64,000 nt of DNA from Desulfitobacterium dichloroeliminans LMG P-21439 (GTDB taxonomy: Bacteria > Bacillota > Desulfitobacteriia > Desulfitobacteriales > Desulfitobacteriaceae): NCBI RefSeq assembly GCF_000243135.2, contig NC_019903.1:1588001-1652000 (forward strand). The letters run 5' to 3'. The notes beneath the pieces are model-generated. The model saw only the letters and a list, made by a program, of their open reading frames with translations, was not told the origin of the DNA and did not search any database. Both the position numbers and the translations under genes were made by a program. This document shows, in pieces, positions 24,334 to 33,869 of this stretch; position 1 is the stretch's first letter, and each line of letters opens with the position of its first letter.

Positions 24334-27006
24334 TTAGGAGCTTTTTCTCTGAAAGATCTTAAATAGTTCCCTAACGATGAGGGGGATGATGGCTAAGCTA
24401 AGAACAATACCCCAGTCTCTGAGGGAGAGCATTTGCAGTTTAAATGCGCTGGAGAGGAAGGGGACGGAAATAACCATCAGCTGTAGCAGTAAGCCAACTA
24501 TTATCGCTAGGATAAGGTATTTGTTGGAGAAGAAGCCTACTGTAAAGATCGACTTGGTAGCACTTCTCATAGATAAGGAATAGAAAAGTTGTGAGGCTGC
24601 TAGAACGACGAAGGCCATGGTGCGGGAATAGGTGAGGACATCATCTGGGATAGTAGCCGAGCCTAAAGTATAACCATATTCACGGAGTCCCACATAGAAG
24701 GCTACAAGAGTCAAGGTACCGATGAGAACACCGCCAATGACAGCCCTCAGTGCGGCCCCATGGGCAAAGAAGCTCTCTCTGGGGTCACGAGGTTTTTGTT
24801 TCATGACATCTTTATCGCCGGGGTCTACCCCTAAGGCGATAGCCGGGAGGGTGTCGGTAATTAAGTTAATCCATAAGAGTTGGGTGGGCATGAGGGGGAT
24901 AGGCCAGAAGAAGAGAACCGAAAAGAAGATGGCCACAATTTCTCCGAGATTGCAAGAGAGTAGGAATATAACAGACTTTTTAATGTTGTTATAGATATTG
25001 CGGCCTTCTTCGATAGCGTGGACGATGGTCGTGAAGTTATCATCGGTTAAGATCATATCAGCGGCGCCTTTTGATACATCAGTTCCCGTAATCCCCATAG
25101 CGACTCCGATGTCAGCATTCTTAAGGGAAGGTGCATCATTGACACCGTCTCCGGTCATGGAAACGATATTACCTTGGGATTTGTAGGCTTTGACGATTTT
25201 TACCTTATGTTCAGGAGACACTCGAGCAAAGACCCTCAGTTCACCTACGCGTTGAGCAAACTGTTCATCGGATATTTCGTCGATCTCAGCACCAGTCATG
25301 CTTTGCGCCAAGGAATCGGCAATGCCTAATTCCTTGGCAATCGCAACAGCAGTGTTTTTGTGGTCACCGGTAATCATCACCGGAGTGATGCCTGCTAATT
25401 TGGCATCGCGGATAGAGTCTTTAACTTCCAAGCGGGGAGGGTCAATCATTCCCACCATACCGAGGACGGTGAGATTGTGCTCCATTTCCTCGGATGTGAT
25501 GAGATGATCCACATCTTTATAAGCAGCACCGAGGACGCGCAGGGCGTCATCGGACATCTCTTCGGCAATCTTTAGATACTCATTTTTCATTGCTTCGGTG
25601 AGGGGAACCACCTGATTATTCACCAAAGCTGAGGTGGCGATGTTGAGGATATTGTCAATGGCTCCTTTCGTATGAACGCGATAACTACCATCTTCTTCAT
25701 TGAGGGTGGACATAAGCTTTCGATCGGAATCAAAGGGATTTTCGCCCACTCGTTTATGGTTTGCATTAAGGGATTTTTTGGTTAGGTTAAAACGATCCCC
25801 TAAGACGATAAGAGCAATTTCCGTAGGATCCCCTGTCCCCTGACCATGCTCATAGGTAGCATCGGAGCAGAGAACAAAGGTTTTCATTAACTCTTTTTCC
25901 TGGCTGGCTGCGTCCAAACTTGAGCCTTCGCGGGGAAGTTCCTTCATATTATCAAGGGTATAATACTTGACCACGGTCATCTGGTTTTGGGTGAGGGTTC
26001 CTGTTTTATCGGAACAGATGATGTTTACAGACCCCAGAGTCTCTACGGCAGGAAGTTTTTTTACGATGGCATTGATTTTGGACATCCGAGTTACCCCAAG
26101 AGCTAGGACAATGGCTACGATGGCAGGCAGTCCTTCGGGAATGGCAGCTACGGCCAAGCTGATGGCGGTCAAGAACATTTCGAAGAGATCACGTTTTTGG
26201 AAAAAGGCGATGACAAAGATCAGTAGACAAATACCAATGGCGAGATAACCCAGTATTTTCCCCAGCTCTTCCATTCTTTTTTGCAGGGGTGTCATTTCAT
26301 CGATTTCTTCATCGAGTATTTTAGCGATTTTGCCAATCTCTGTTTCCATAGCTGTGCCGACAACGACCCCTTCGCCGCGTCCATAGGTGACCAAGGTCGA
26401 CATGAAGGCCATATTGGCTTGATCACCAAGAGGTGTCTTGGGCTCGTCGAGGATTCTTTGGGCCTCTTTTTCGGTGGGAACGGATTCACCGGTAAGAGCG
26501 GATTCTTCAATCTGGAGGTTGGCACTTTCGATCAGGCGCAAATCCGCAGGGATAAATCGTCCCGCATCAAGGATGACAATGTCCCCAGGAACAAGATCTA
26601 CAGAGTTGATTTCCTTAACTTCCTCATCCCGGCGAACTAGAGTTTTAGGGGTGGTCAACTGTTGCAAAGCTTCGATGGCCTTTTCAGCTTTAAACTCTTG
26701 AAAAACGCCAATTGCTGCATTCAGGAGAACCACAAGGAGAATGATAATAGCATCGACATATTCGCCGATAAACAAGGTGATTATAGCAGCTCCAAGGAGC
26801 ACATAAATTAGCATATCCTTCATTTGAGCAAAGAATAGAGAGATGAGGCTTTTTTTAGGTTTTCCCTTCAGCTTATTCGCACCGTATTGTTCTAATCGTG
26901 CTTGGACTTCTTGAGAGGATAGTCCTGTGCGGGGATTAACCTTGAGCTCTTTCAGAACATCTTCCTGAGGTTTACTAAACCACATATGAGGGTCACGCTC
27001 CTTCAT
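24334..27006 (-). CDS. P-type Ca2+-transporting ATPase (P2A, SERCA/PMR1-like)
   Basis: Exports Ca2+ (possibly Mn2+) at the expense of ATP. Motifs in order: actuator TGES, M4 AAIPEGLPA (Ca2+-site Glu), phosphorylated Asp in CSDKTGTLTQ, hinge TGDGVNDAPSLKNADIGVAMG, and M6 NLITDTLPA, whose Asn and Asp complete the site-II ligands of SERCA-type pumps. About 890 residues with ten predicted helices. The start is uncertain: a TTG at 27021 and ATGs at 27006 and 26985 are in frame. The ATG at 26985 has AAGGAG 12 nt upstream, a long spacing. A CDF transporter lies just upstream on the same strand, 19-34 bp away, so the two may form a metal-export operon. Confidence 0.93.
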   Translation of the reverse strand: MKERDPHMWFSKPQEDVLKELKVNPRTGLSSQEVQARLEQYGANKLKGKPKKSLISLFFAQMKDMLIYVLLGAAIITLFIGEYVDAIIILLVVLLNAAIGVFQEFKAEKAIEALQQLTTPKTLVRRDEEVKEINSVDLVPGDIVILDAGRFIPADLRLIESANLQIEESALTGESVPTEKEAQRILDEPKTPLGDQANMAFMSTLVTYGRGEGVVVGTAMETEIGKIAKILDEEIDEMTPLQKRMEELGKILGYLAIGICLLIFVIAFFQKRDLFEMFLTAISLAVAAIPEGLPAIVAIVLALGVTRMSKINAIVKKLPAVETLGSVNIICSDKTGTLTQNQMTVVKYYTLDNMKELPREGSSLDAASQEKELMKTFVLCSDATYEHGQGTGDPTEIALIVLGDRFNLTKKSLNANHKRVGENPFDSDRKLMSTLNEEDGSYRVHTKGAIDNILNIATSALVNNQVVPLTEAMKNEYLKIAEEMSDDALRVLGAAYKDVDHLITSEEMEHNLTVLGMVGMIDPPRLEVKDSIRDAKLAGITPVMITGDHKNTAVAIAKELGIADSLAQSMTGAEIDEISDEQFAQRVGELRVFARVSPEHKVKIVKAYKSQGNIVSMTGDGVNDAPSLKNADIGVAMGITGTDVSKGAADMILTDDNFTTIVHAIEEGRNIYNNIKKSVIFLLSCNLGEIVAIFFSVLFFWPIPLMPTQLLWINLITDTLPAIALGVDPGDKDVMKQKPRDPRESFFAHGAALRAVIGGVLIGTLTLVAFYVGLREYGYTLGSATIPDDVLTYSRTMAFVVLAASQLFYSLSMRSATKSIFTVGFFSNKYLILAIIVGLLLQLMVISVPFLSSAFKLQMLSLRDWGIVLSLAIIPLIVRELFKIFQRKSS

Positions 27007-27039
27007 TTTTGGATAAAGCAATTGTCAATAGGGGCGAGT

Positions 27040-28263
27040 TTAGGATTGGGCTGTGATTGAGTTGATAATAACGTTAAGTTGAGGGTCTTTATCTTTGAGT
27101 CTCTTAGTAATTTGCTCACGGATGTTAGCGGATTCAGGAAGCTGAGTAGAGGGAACGGTTAATTCGAAGATGACGTTCATACTGCGATAGCTTTTTGTCA
27201 TACGAATATGATGCGCTACAAAGACTTCATTTACTTCCTTTACCGAGTCTTTCACGAGATGCTTCATAGAATGGATCTTCAGTTCATCTGTAGTCAAAGG
27301 ATCGATATGGATGACAATATTGATGTTGAGCTCCTCTGAGATGCGTTTTTCTAGGTCATCAATAATTGCATGAGATTCAACGATGTTGACAGTATCGAGA
27401 ATTTCAGCATGGATGGAGGCGATGGTTCTACCTGGACCATAATCATGGACTTTTAGATCGTGAGTGCCAATAATATGCATTCCTTTATTAACCATGCCTG
27501 AAATCTGATTAGCTAGCTCAGTATTCGGAGATGCCCCCAGCAAAATATTGACCGTATCTTTAGCAATAGTATACCCAGTATAGAGGATAAAAAATGAGAT
27601 GAGCAAACCCACGTACCCATCAATAGCAATGTGTAAATAATGTCCGATCAATGTCGAAAGGATGACAGCACTGGTGGCTATGGCATCATTGAGACTGTCC
27701 GTGGCTGTGGCGTTGATGATGCTGGAATTAATGACTCGACCGATATAGCGGTTATAGGAGACCATCCAGAGCTTGAGGACTACGGAAAGCACTAAAATAA
27801 TCAGTGAGAAAGAGCTGAAAATAACGACTTCGGGGTGAAGAATTTTGCTGAATGAACTTTTGAGTAGTTCAAAGCCTACCATGATGATAATAAAGGAGAC
27901 GATGAGTGAAGAAATGTATTCAATTCTACCGTGGCCAAAGGGATGTTCCAAATCCGGTGGTTGATTGCTCATCTTGGCGGCAATGATTGAGATGATTGAG
28001 GAACCACAGTCGGAAAGGTTATTGAAAGCATCAGAAATAACAGCAATACTGTTCATAAGAAGCCCTATAATCAGCTTGAGTGTAAATAAGATAAGGTTGC
28101 AGACGATGCCCAGTACCCCGGCTAAGACCCCATAAGACTCACGAACTTGTTTATCTGTGGTATTTTCATAGCGGGGGATGGAACGTCGAATAATGAATCT
28201 AATCAAAGTAATACCTCTCTCAAAACAATAGCTTACGCTATAATTCATTGTATAGCATCCCAA
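27040..28263 (-). CDS. Cation diffusion facilitator (CDF) metal transporter
   Basis: A proton-coupled efflux protein for a divalent metal. The TM2 site reads SDAFNNLSD and the TM5 site TDSLNDA. Both have Asp/Asn where Zn-specific CDFs often have His, so Mn2+, Fe2+ or a broad range is plausible. The HPFGHGRIEY loop is the family signature. A long cytoplasmic tail (about residues 255-407) contains the usual dimerisation domain plus an extra segment. The first possible codon is at 28263. A TTG at 28206 preceded by GAGAGAGG with good spacing is a strong alternative start that would remove 19 residues. It is followed closely by the Ca2+-type ATPase gene. Confidence 0.9.
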   Translation of the reverse strand: MGCYTMNYSVSYCFERGITLIRFIIRRSIPRYENTTDKQVRESYGVLAGVLGIVCNLILFTLKLIIGLLMNSIAVISDAFNNLSDCGSSIISIIAAKMSNQPPDLEHPFGHGRIEYISSLIVSFIIIMVGFELLKSSFSKILHPEVVIFSSFSLIILVLSVVLKLWMVSYNRYIGRVINSSIINATATDSLNDAIATSAVILSTLIGHYLHIAIDGYVGLLISFFILYTGYTIAKDTVNILLGASPNTELANQISGMVNKGMHIIGTHDLKVHDYGPGRTIASIHAEILDTVNIVESHAIIDDLEKRISEELNINIVIHIDPLTTDELKIHSMKHLVKDSVKEVNEVFVAHHIRMTKSYRSMNVIFELTVPSTQLPESANIREQITKRLKDKDPQLNVIINSITAQS

Positions 28264-28420
28264 GTTTTATCTATTTGATTCGAAGTGAATTTGGGGTATG
28301 ATAGTAAAGTATGCTTGCTAAATGGTGTTTAGTTTATAGACATTACCAAGTTGTTCCTTTAAAATAATAATATCATGCTTACGATGATTTTAAAAACGCA
28401 GTACATAAGGTGGATAGAAC

Positions 28421-29323
28421 ATGATTGAATTTAAAAGAGTAGAAATTAGTGATCAAGAGTGGATGAAACCATTGCTCAAAGCTTCGAATTTAAGTGGTGG
28501 ACATCAGAATTACACAAATATCTTTTCTTGGTCAGATATGTACAATTACCAAGTGGCCAAGGTCAATGAATATCTTGTTATTAAAGGACAAATCGACGGC
28601 GAACCTACTTACTATTTTTATCCCGCAGGAACAGGAGATGTGCAACCGGTTCTAAACAAAATGAAAATAGATGCTGAGGAAAATCACCATGAGTTCATTG
28701 TGTTAGGGATTTCTGTGGAGAATATGACGACTCTGAAAGCATTGTACCCTGACCACTTCGAATATCAAGATATGCGGGATAGCTTTGATTATGTCTATCT
28801 GGCTGAGAGGTTGGCGACTTTGGCAGGGCGAAAGCTACAAGCTAAGCGAAACCATATTAATCGTTTTCAGGCTAACAATGATTGGTCTTTTGAATTGCTT
28901 ACTCCAGACAATTTAGCTGAGTGCTGGAAAATGAACCTAGAATGGTGCCGCAGGAACAATTGCAAGGATGACGAGCAGCTCAAGGCTGAATATTGTGCGG
29001 TAAAGAAGGATTTTGATTACTTTAAGGTCTTGGAGCTTGAAGGTGGAGTCATCCGTGTCGAAGGTAAAATTGTTGCTTTTACCATGGGCGAACGCTTGAA
29101 TTCCGATACCTATATCATCCACGTGGAGAAGGCTTTTAGTGAAATACAAGGTGCCTATCAAATCATCAATCGTGAGTTTGTAAGGTGGATTGTTGAGACC
29201 TATCCGGATATTATCTATGTGAATCGGGAAGAGGATATGGGATATGAGGGCCTGCGCAAAGCCAAGTTGTCCTACTATCCCGATAAAATGGAGGAAAAAT
29301 ACTTAGCCAAGTATTTTGATTAA
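28421..29323 (+). CDS. DUF2156 family protein (PG lysyltransferase C-terminal-like)
   Basis: A soluble protein of about 300 residues related to the catalytic GNAT-like half of phosphatidylglycerol lysyltransferases, here without the membrane domain. Recognisable segments are FSWSDMYNYQVAKVNEYLVI, KLQAKRNHINRF and the C-terminal YVNREEDMGYEGLRKAKLSYYP, which is highly characteristic of this family. It is followed by a GNAT acetyltransferase after 28 bp, so both may modify related small substrates. The actual reaction of the soluble forms is not established. Confidence 0.85.
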   Translation: MIEFKRVEISDQEWMKPLLKASNLSGGHQNYTNIFSWSDMYNYQVAKVNEYLVIKGQIDGEPTYYFYPAGTGDVQPVLNKMKIDAEENHHEFIVLGISVENMTTLKALYPDHFEYQDMRDSFDYVYLAERLATLAGRKLQAKRNHINRFQANNDWSFELLTPDNLAECWKMNLEWCRRNNCKDDEQLKAEYCAVKKDFDYFKVLELEGGVIRVEGKIVAFTMGERLNSDTYIIHVEKAFSEIQGAYQIINREFVRWIVETYPDIIYVNREEDMGYEGLRKAKLSYYPDKMEEKYLAKYFD

Positions 29324-29351
29324 GGATTAGTACAAGCAACGGAGAATATCT

Positions 29352-30227
29352 ATGAAAAAAATGCGACTGGCTCACTCTGAGGACATAGTCCGGCTCAAAG
29401 AAATATGGCAGCGTTGTTTTGGGGACACTGATTCCTTTATTGACTTCTACTATACGTATCGCTTTAAAGCAGAGCAAACTGCAGTGTATCTGCAGGATAA
29501 TTCAATCGCTGCTATGCTGACCATGATTCCTATTCAGTGGGTCGATGACTTACCTGAAGCAATAAGGATCGATGGGGCTATGCTATATGCCATAGCTACC
29601 CATCCTGATTTCCAGCACCAAGGCATCGCTACAGAACTCATGGATTGGGCTAAGAATTACTTGCGGGACCAGCAAGTGGAACTATGTGTTCTCGTCCCGG
29701 CGGAGGCTCATCTGTATAAATTCTATGCTCGGCAAGGATACCAAGAGGGATTTATTGTTCAGGAGACTGTACTGAGTTGTGAAGAAATGAGAGCTATGGC
29801 CGATTCGGGATTGTCTTGTTCTGTCCGGCGGTCGACCCCTCAGGGCTATAACGAAATCCGCAACCAGCTTCTCCGAGGAAGTCTATATATCGCCTATGGG
29901 GAAGAGGAGATTGCTTATCAGAAAAGAGTCTCCCAGCTCTCAGGTGAGGATATCTATGAGTTCAATCTGAATGGGGCCCAGGGCTGTGCCGCTGTCGAGC
30001 GAATGGAAAAGGAGAGAGTTCTGGTTAAGGAGCTTTTACTTCCGGAAAAACTTATCCCCGGAGGATTGGCTGCTTTAGCGCAAAAGGTTGATGCTGAAGA
30101 ATTTATCATACGAACTCCGGTTGGGTGCAAAACGTTGGGAGGTCAGACCCGTCCCTTTGGCATGTTAACCACAAGCAATACCGAACTGCTCGGAAAAAAT
30201 GGGTATCTCGGTTTAGCCTTTGATTAG
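29352..30227 (+). CDS. GNAT family N-acetyltransferase (Eis-like layout)
   Basis: The N-terminal GNAT domain contains the acetyl-CoA loop in AIATHPDFQHQGIATELMDWA (Q/R-x-x-G-x-A), followed by LVPAEAHLYKFYARQGYQEG, typical of motif B. A second region (residues 150-290) is less conserved and suggests the two-domain Eis-like group. The substrate is unknown. It lies 28 bp downstream of the DUF2156 gene in the same direction and ends at a hairpin terminator, so the two are probably one operon. Confidence 0.85.
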   Translation: MKKMRLAHSEDIVRLKEIWQRCFGDTDSFIDFYYTYRFKAEQTAVYLQDNSIAAMLTMIPIQWVDDLPEAIRIDGAMLYAIATHPDFQHQGIATELMDWAKNYLRDQQVELCVLVPAEAHLYKFYARQGYQEGFIVQETVLSCEEMRAMADSGLSCSVRRSTPQGYNEIRNQLLRGSLYIAYGEEEIAYQKRVSQLSGEDIYEFNLNGAQGCAAVERMEKERVLVKELLLPEKLIPGGLAALAQKVDAEEFIIRTPVGCKTLGGQTRPFGMLTTSNTELLGKNGYLGLAFD

Positions 30228-30233
30228 TTTGAC

Positions 30234-30261
30234 ACCCGTCTTTTTGACGGGTTATTAATTA
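30234..30261 (+). terminator. Intrinsic terminator
   Basis: ACCCGTC, a TTTTT loop and GACGGGT are followed by an AT-rich tract with a poor U-run, so efficiency is uncertain. Confidence 0.6.
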
Positions 30262-30319
30262 TTCCTCCGTTCTATAGTAAAATGAAAGAAACAGAAATAA
30301 AAGAAGTGGAGATGAGCAA

Positions 30320-31177
30320 ATGGCGGTCCGAATCTTAACTGATAGTACAAGCTACATTGATAATGATCTCAGAAAAGAGTTGGATATCAGACAGGTGTCA
30401 TTGAATATCTCCTTTGGGGAGCATTCGATGCGGGAAATCGATGTGACCAACGAAGACTTCTATCAGATGATGGAGAAGGAGGGGATCCCTACCTCTTCTC
30501 AACCTTCGATTGGGGAGTTTTATCTAGAGATGGAGAAGGTGGTTGCCCAAGGAGATTCTTTGTGCGGAATCTTCATATCATCAGATATGAGTGGTACGTA
30601 TTCCACGGCGCTCTTGGCAAAAGAGATGGTCTTGGAAAAATACGCTGATGCTCAAATCGAAATTATGGATGCTCATTCCAACTCCATGCAGCTAGGATTT
30701 GCTGTGTTACAAGGAGCACGTGCAGCTCAAGCCAAAAAATCCCTTGCTGAAGTGAAGGGAATCGTACTTGAGAATATAAAGCGTAGCCGATTTGTGTTTG
30801 TTCCTGACAATCTGGATTATCTTAAAAAGGGCGGCCGGATCGGCGGGGCCAGTGCCTTAATCGGCAACCTGTTCAAGATTATTCCCATCCTCACGGTAGA
30901 AGAGGGGAAGGTTGTAGTGTTGGCAAAAGTGCGACATAAGGAAAAGGCTATTCTGGCCATGATGGATAAGATGTTTGAGGATATTGGCAAGTATGGGTTG
31001 GGGGAAATTGCCGTGCATCATATTAATTGTCTTGATGAGGCTCAATCACTCGTGAAGAAGATCAAGGAAAAGGTAGCGGCCCAGGTGAAGGTGATTCCGA
31101 TTGGTCCGGTCATTGGCCTTCACGTGGGCCCGGGGGCTGTTGGGATAGTTTATTACACGGAAAAAGATCTGCGTTAA
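30320..31177 (+). CDS. DegV family fatty-acid-binding protein (second copy)
   Basis: A second DegV-fold protein, 285 residues. It has the canonical start RILTDSTSYIDNDL, the ISSDMSGTYSTALLA ligand-binding loop, the IMDAHSNSMQLG segment and DNLDYLKKGGRIGGASALIGNLFKI. It is closer to the standard DegV/FakB length than the protein at 20201 and clearly divergent from it, so the two may have different acyl preferences. It has an AGTGGAGATGAG-type RBS and precedes a convergent methyltransferase. Confidence 0.92.
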   Translation: MAVRILTDSTSYIDNDLRKELDIRQVSLNISFGEHSMREIDVTNEDFYQMMEKEGIPTSSQPSIGEFYLEMEKVVAQGDSLCGIFISSDMSGTYSTALLAKEMVLEKYADAQIEIMDAHSNSMQLGFAVLQGARAAQAKKSLAEVKGIVLENIKRSRFVFVPDNLDYLKKGGRIGGASALIGNLFKIIPILTVEEGKVVVLAKVRHKEKAILAMMDKMFEDIGKYGLGEIAVHHINCLDEAQSLVKKIKEKVAAQVKVIPIGPVIGLHVGPGAVGIVYYTEKDLR

Positions 31178-31194
31178 AAGACCGGTTCTGAGTT

Positions 31195-32133
31195 TTATTG
31201 ACGATGATACTTAGATAGCGGAAGAAGGAGTTTTCTGCTAATATTCCCTAGATTGCGCACAGTGTTTCCGAGGACACTTTGCACTGAAGTGGCCAGGGTT
31301 TCAAGTAAAGTGGGTTTTTTGAGCGGTAGCGGTTGGGTAGGCTTACGTCCGTAGACCATACCGAAACCAAAGTAGCCCTTATAGTGCTTCATAAAGTTGG
31401 CATTTTGCTGGAGGCGAGTATACAATCCTGGATGATTCGAGACCTTCTGCACAAGATCCTTGATGAGCATGAAATCCTTTTTCAGTTCATTGAAAATCAA
31501 ATTGCTATTGGTATTGAGCAACGTCTGAGGATTCTTGATTTCGACGTCGACAAAGCCTGCTTCAGATGCTACCTTGCACCAATCGTCATAGGAGAGGGGA
31601 TTCGTACCTTTTCCATAACATAATTCTAGCTGAGAATGGAGTTGGGCCGGTAGCTCATGCAGCAAGGACATTTCCAGGTCGGCAATTCGCCCTTCCGGCT
31701 TCAAAATTCGAAAGAACTCCCGATAGGTTTTTTCTTTATCTAAGAATACGGAAATGGATTCGCACATGACCCAATCAAAATGGTTGTCGGGATAGGGTAA
31801 TTGGTAGACGTCGGCGACCTGAAATTCCACTAAATCCGTGACATTTTCGTGAATAGCTCTCTGGCGAGCTTTTTCAATCATTTGGGGGTTGAGATCGATT
31901 CCGATAATTTTGCAACCTCGCTGTTTAGCTAAGTGGCAAGCAGTCAAGCCGCTACCACATCCGGCATCGAGGACAAAATCTTCGGGTTTTACTTCCATAA
32001 CTTCTATATTTCTGATGGTGGCGGGAAATCCTCCAGGGTGAGAGCTCCCAATACCTAACCAGGCTAACAGTTCAAAGTAATTCATTTGCTCGACAGTTTT
32101 AGTCTGGTCCATAAGTTCGTTGATTTCTTCCAT
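31195..32133 (-). CDS. Class I SAM-dependent methyltransferase
   Basis: A Rossmann-fold methyltransferase of unknown substrate, 312 residues. Motif I FVLDAGCGSGLTACHLA, the acidic residue of GCKIIGIDLNPQMIEKA, motif II FQVADVYQLPYPDNHFDWV and the post-II LKPEGRIADLEMS segment are all present. This is the UbiE/Methyltransf_11 style. An unusual N-terminal 45 residues and a basic C-terminal 100 residues flank the core. It is divergent from mscL, with an inverted repeat in the shared upstream region. Confidence 0.85.
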   Translation of the reverse strand: MEEINELMDQTKTVEQMNYFELLAWLGIGSSHPGGFPATIRNIEVMEVKPEDFVLDAGCGSGLTACHLAKQRGCKIIGIDLNPQMIEKARQRAIHENVTDLVEFQVADVYQLPYPDNHFDWVMCESISVFLDKEKTYREFFRILKPEGRIADLEMSLLHELPAQLHSQLELCYGKGTNPLSYDDWCKVASEAGFVDVEIKNPQTLLNTNSNLIFNELKKDFMLIKDLVQKVSNHPGLYTRLQQNANFMKHYKGYFGFGMVYGRKPTQPLPLKKPTLLETLATSVQSVLGNTVRNLGNISRKLLLPLSKYHRQ

Positions 32134-32183
32134 AGAACTCTTCCTTTCTCCTTTGCAAAGGGAACAACTGATAAGGTGGGAAA

Positions 32184-32208
32184 ATATACCACATTTATGG
32201 TAGTATAT
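32184..32208. promoter_or_regulatory. Inverted repeat between divergent genes
   Basis: ATATACCAC and GTAGTATAT match as inverted copies except for one base pair, with a 7-nt spacer. It lies in the 191-bp gap between the methyltransferase and mscL. It could be an operator, but no regulator is identified. Confidence 0.35.
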
Positions 32209-32324
32209 TCAAAGGAGTTCTTTTAGGAAGCTTATATAAGAAGGTAGCGAAAAAGCTTAGGGATAGGAATCTATCCGAAGAAATAGTACCCCATGAAAGT
32301 TAATAGAAATGGAGACTGAGAATT

Positions 32325-32777
32325 ATGTGGAAAGAATTTAAAGAGTTTGCCATGAAGGGAAATGTTATTGATTTAGCAATAGGTGTTATTATCGGCGGTG
32401 CTTTTGGAAAAATCATTACATCGTTAGTTAATGACGTTATTATGCCGATGGTTGGATTGCTCTTAGGTCAAGTGGATTTTTCTAATCGATTTATTACTCT
32501 AGGCGAAGGAGAATTTGTAACCATTGCCGATGCTCAAGCTGCTCAAGTGCCCACTCTCAATTATGGGTTATTTATCAACAATATCCTTGATTTTCTGATT
32601 GTGGCTTTCACGATCTTTATCGTCATCAAACAGATCAACCGTATTAAGAAGAAGAAGGAAATGAAAGAAGAAGCTGTACAAGAAGTGACTACTAAGCTCT
32701 GCGATTATTGTTTTGTGGAAATCCATAAAGACGCCACACGTTGCCCCCATTGTACTTCGGTCTTAGAGAAAAAATAA
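32325..32777 (+). CDS. mscL: Large-conductance mechanosensitive channel with C-terminal zinc ribbon
   Basis: A membrane tension valve that releases solutes on hypo-osmotic shock. Helix TM1 contains [23 protein letters not shown] with the pore constriction residues. The periplasmic loop and TM2 ([21 protein letters not shown]) follow. Past a charged linker (residues 103-120), the end is not the usual amphipathic helix bundle but a Cys4 ribbon, C126-x2-C129 and C140-x2-C143 ([18 protein letters not shown]). This suggests a metal-stabilised cytoplasmic cap or interaction module. Total 150 residues. A palindromic terminator follows directly. Confidence 0.94.
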   Translation: MWKEFKEFAMKGNVIDLAIGVIIGGAFGKIITSLVNDVIMPMVGLLLGQVDFSNRFITLGEGEFVTIADAQAAQVPTLNYGLFINNILDFLIVAFTIFIVIKQINRIKKKKEMKEEAVQEVTTKLCDYCFVEIHKDATRCPHCTSVLEKK

Positions 32778-32804
32778 TCCATGGTGCTTGACGCACCATG
32801 GATT
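32776..32804. terminator. Bidirectional terminator hairpin
   Basis: The 12-bp arms AATCCATGGTGC and GCACCATGGATT flank a 5-nt loop between the converging mscL and RluA-type genes. The U-tracts are short. Confidence 0.65.
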
Positions 32805-32810
32805 TAAGAG

Positions 32811-33719
32811 CTATGACTTCGCTATGAGGCTGCGCAGAAGCAAACGTAGGTCCTCAGGTAAGGGAGCACGAATGGTCAGGAGTTCTCCTGTTACGGGGTG
32901 ATTGAACTCATAGATAAAGGCGTGCAGTGCCTGTCGGTCAAAGCGTGCTATATTGCCCCCATAAAAATCGTCACCAAAGAGAGGATGGCCAAGGTGTTGA
33001 CAATGGACACGGATCTGATGGGTCCGGCCCGTCTCAAGAACAAATTCTAAGAGGGTAGCGTCTGCATATCGTTTGAGGACTCGGTAGTGAGTGACAGCAG
33101 GTGCTCCATCAGGGGAAATCTGTCTGACCAGATAACTACCCGGTGTATGTCCGATGGGAGCATTTATCGTACCTTGATCTTCCAGAACCTGTCCTTCGAC
33201 GACACCCAGGTAGCGTTTGTGAATGCGCTGATGATTATGCTGCCAGAACATCTGCTGGTGGGCAAACTGATTTTTTGCTACGACAACGACTCCGGATGTA
33301 TTTCGGTCTATACGGTGAATAGGCCGAAAGGGTCGAGATTCTCCTTTAGCCAACCAATAGCCGATTACGGCATTGCCGATGGTTCCCGTAGGGTAACGAG
33401 GATTAGGATGAACAACCCGCCCGGCAGGCTTATTGACAGCTAGAAAGTAATCATCTTCAAAGAGAATCTCCAAGGGTAGATCTTCACCAGGAAAGCTATT
33501 GCTCTCAGGGGTCTGTAATTGAACCGCTAAGGTCTCGCCAGCTTTGCCTCGAGCGGTTAGAAAAGTAAATACTCCATCGACCCAGACTCGTTCTGAGTGC
33601 TTGAGTTTTTGGAGGAGCCTTCGGGAAAAGTGAAAGCGGCGGTAAAGTATTTCCTGATATTTTAATCCCTCATCTTGAGGCTGAAGGATGTATGTCCACA
33701 AGTCAGTTTGTTCTTTCAT
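32811..33719 (-). CDS. RluA-family pseudouridine synthase
   Basis: Isomerises uridine to pseudouridine in rRNA or tRNA. The catalytic motif HRIDRNTSGVVVVAKN is intact, and the downstream GRTHQIRVHCQHLGHPLFGD block is diagnostic for RluA/RluC/RluD. An S4-like N-terminal segment (residues 20-70, RRLLQKLKHSERVWVDG) is present, as in RluC/RluD. Which position is modified cannot be read from sequence. Monocistronic, 302 residues. Confidence 0.92.
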   Translation of the reverse strand: MKEQTDLWTYILQPQDEGLKYQEILYRRFHFSRRLLQKLKHSERVWVDGVFTFLTARGKAGETLAVQLQTPESNSFPGEDLPLEILFEDDYFLAVNKPAGRVVHPNPRYPTGTIGNAVIGYWLAKGESRPFRPIHRIDRNTSGVVVVAKNQFAHQQMFWQHNHQRIHKRYLGVVEGQVLEDQGTINAPIGHTPGSYLVRQISPDGAPAVTHYRVLKRYADATLLEFVLETGRTHQIRVHCQHLGHPLFGDDFYGGNIARFDRQALHAFIYEFNHPVTGELLTIRAPLPEDLRLLLRSLIAKS

Positions 33720-33869
33720 AAATGCTGCTCCTTAACTAAATATGAGATTTGCTTATACTAAATTTGTTAGCATGTTTACATAGCGGGTATAACGGTGTTT
33801 AAGTAAGGGATACCTATAAAAAAAGAATGATGACTTATAGAAGATCTACAGAGAAAGAAGGATTTGAGT

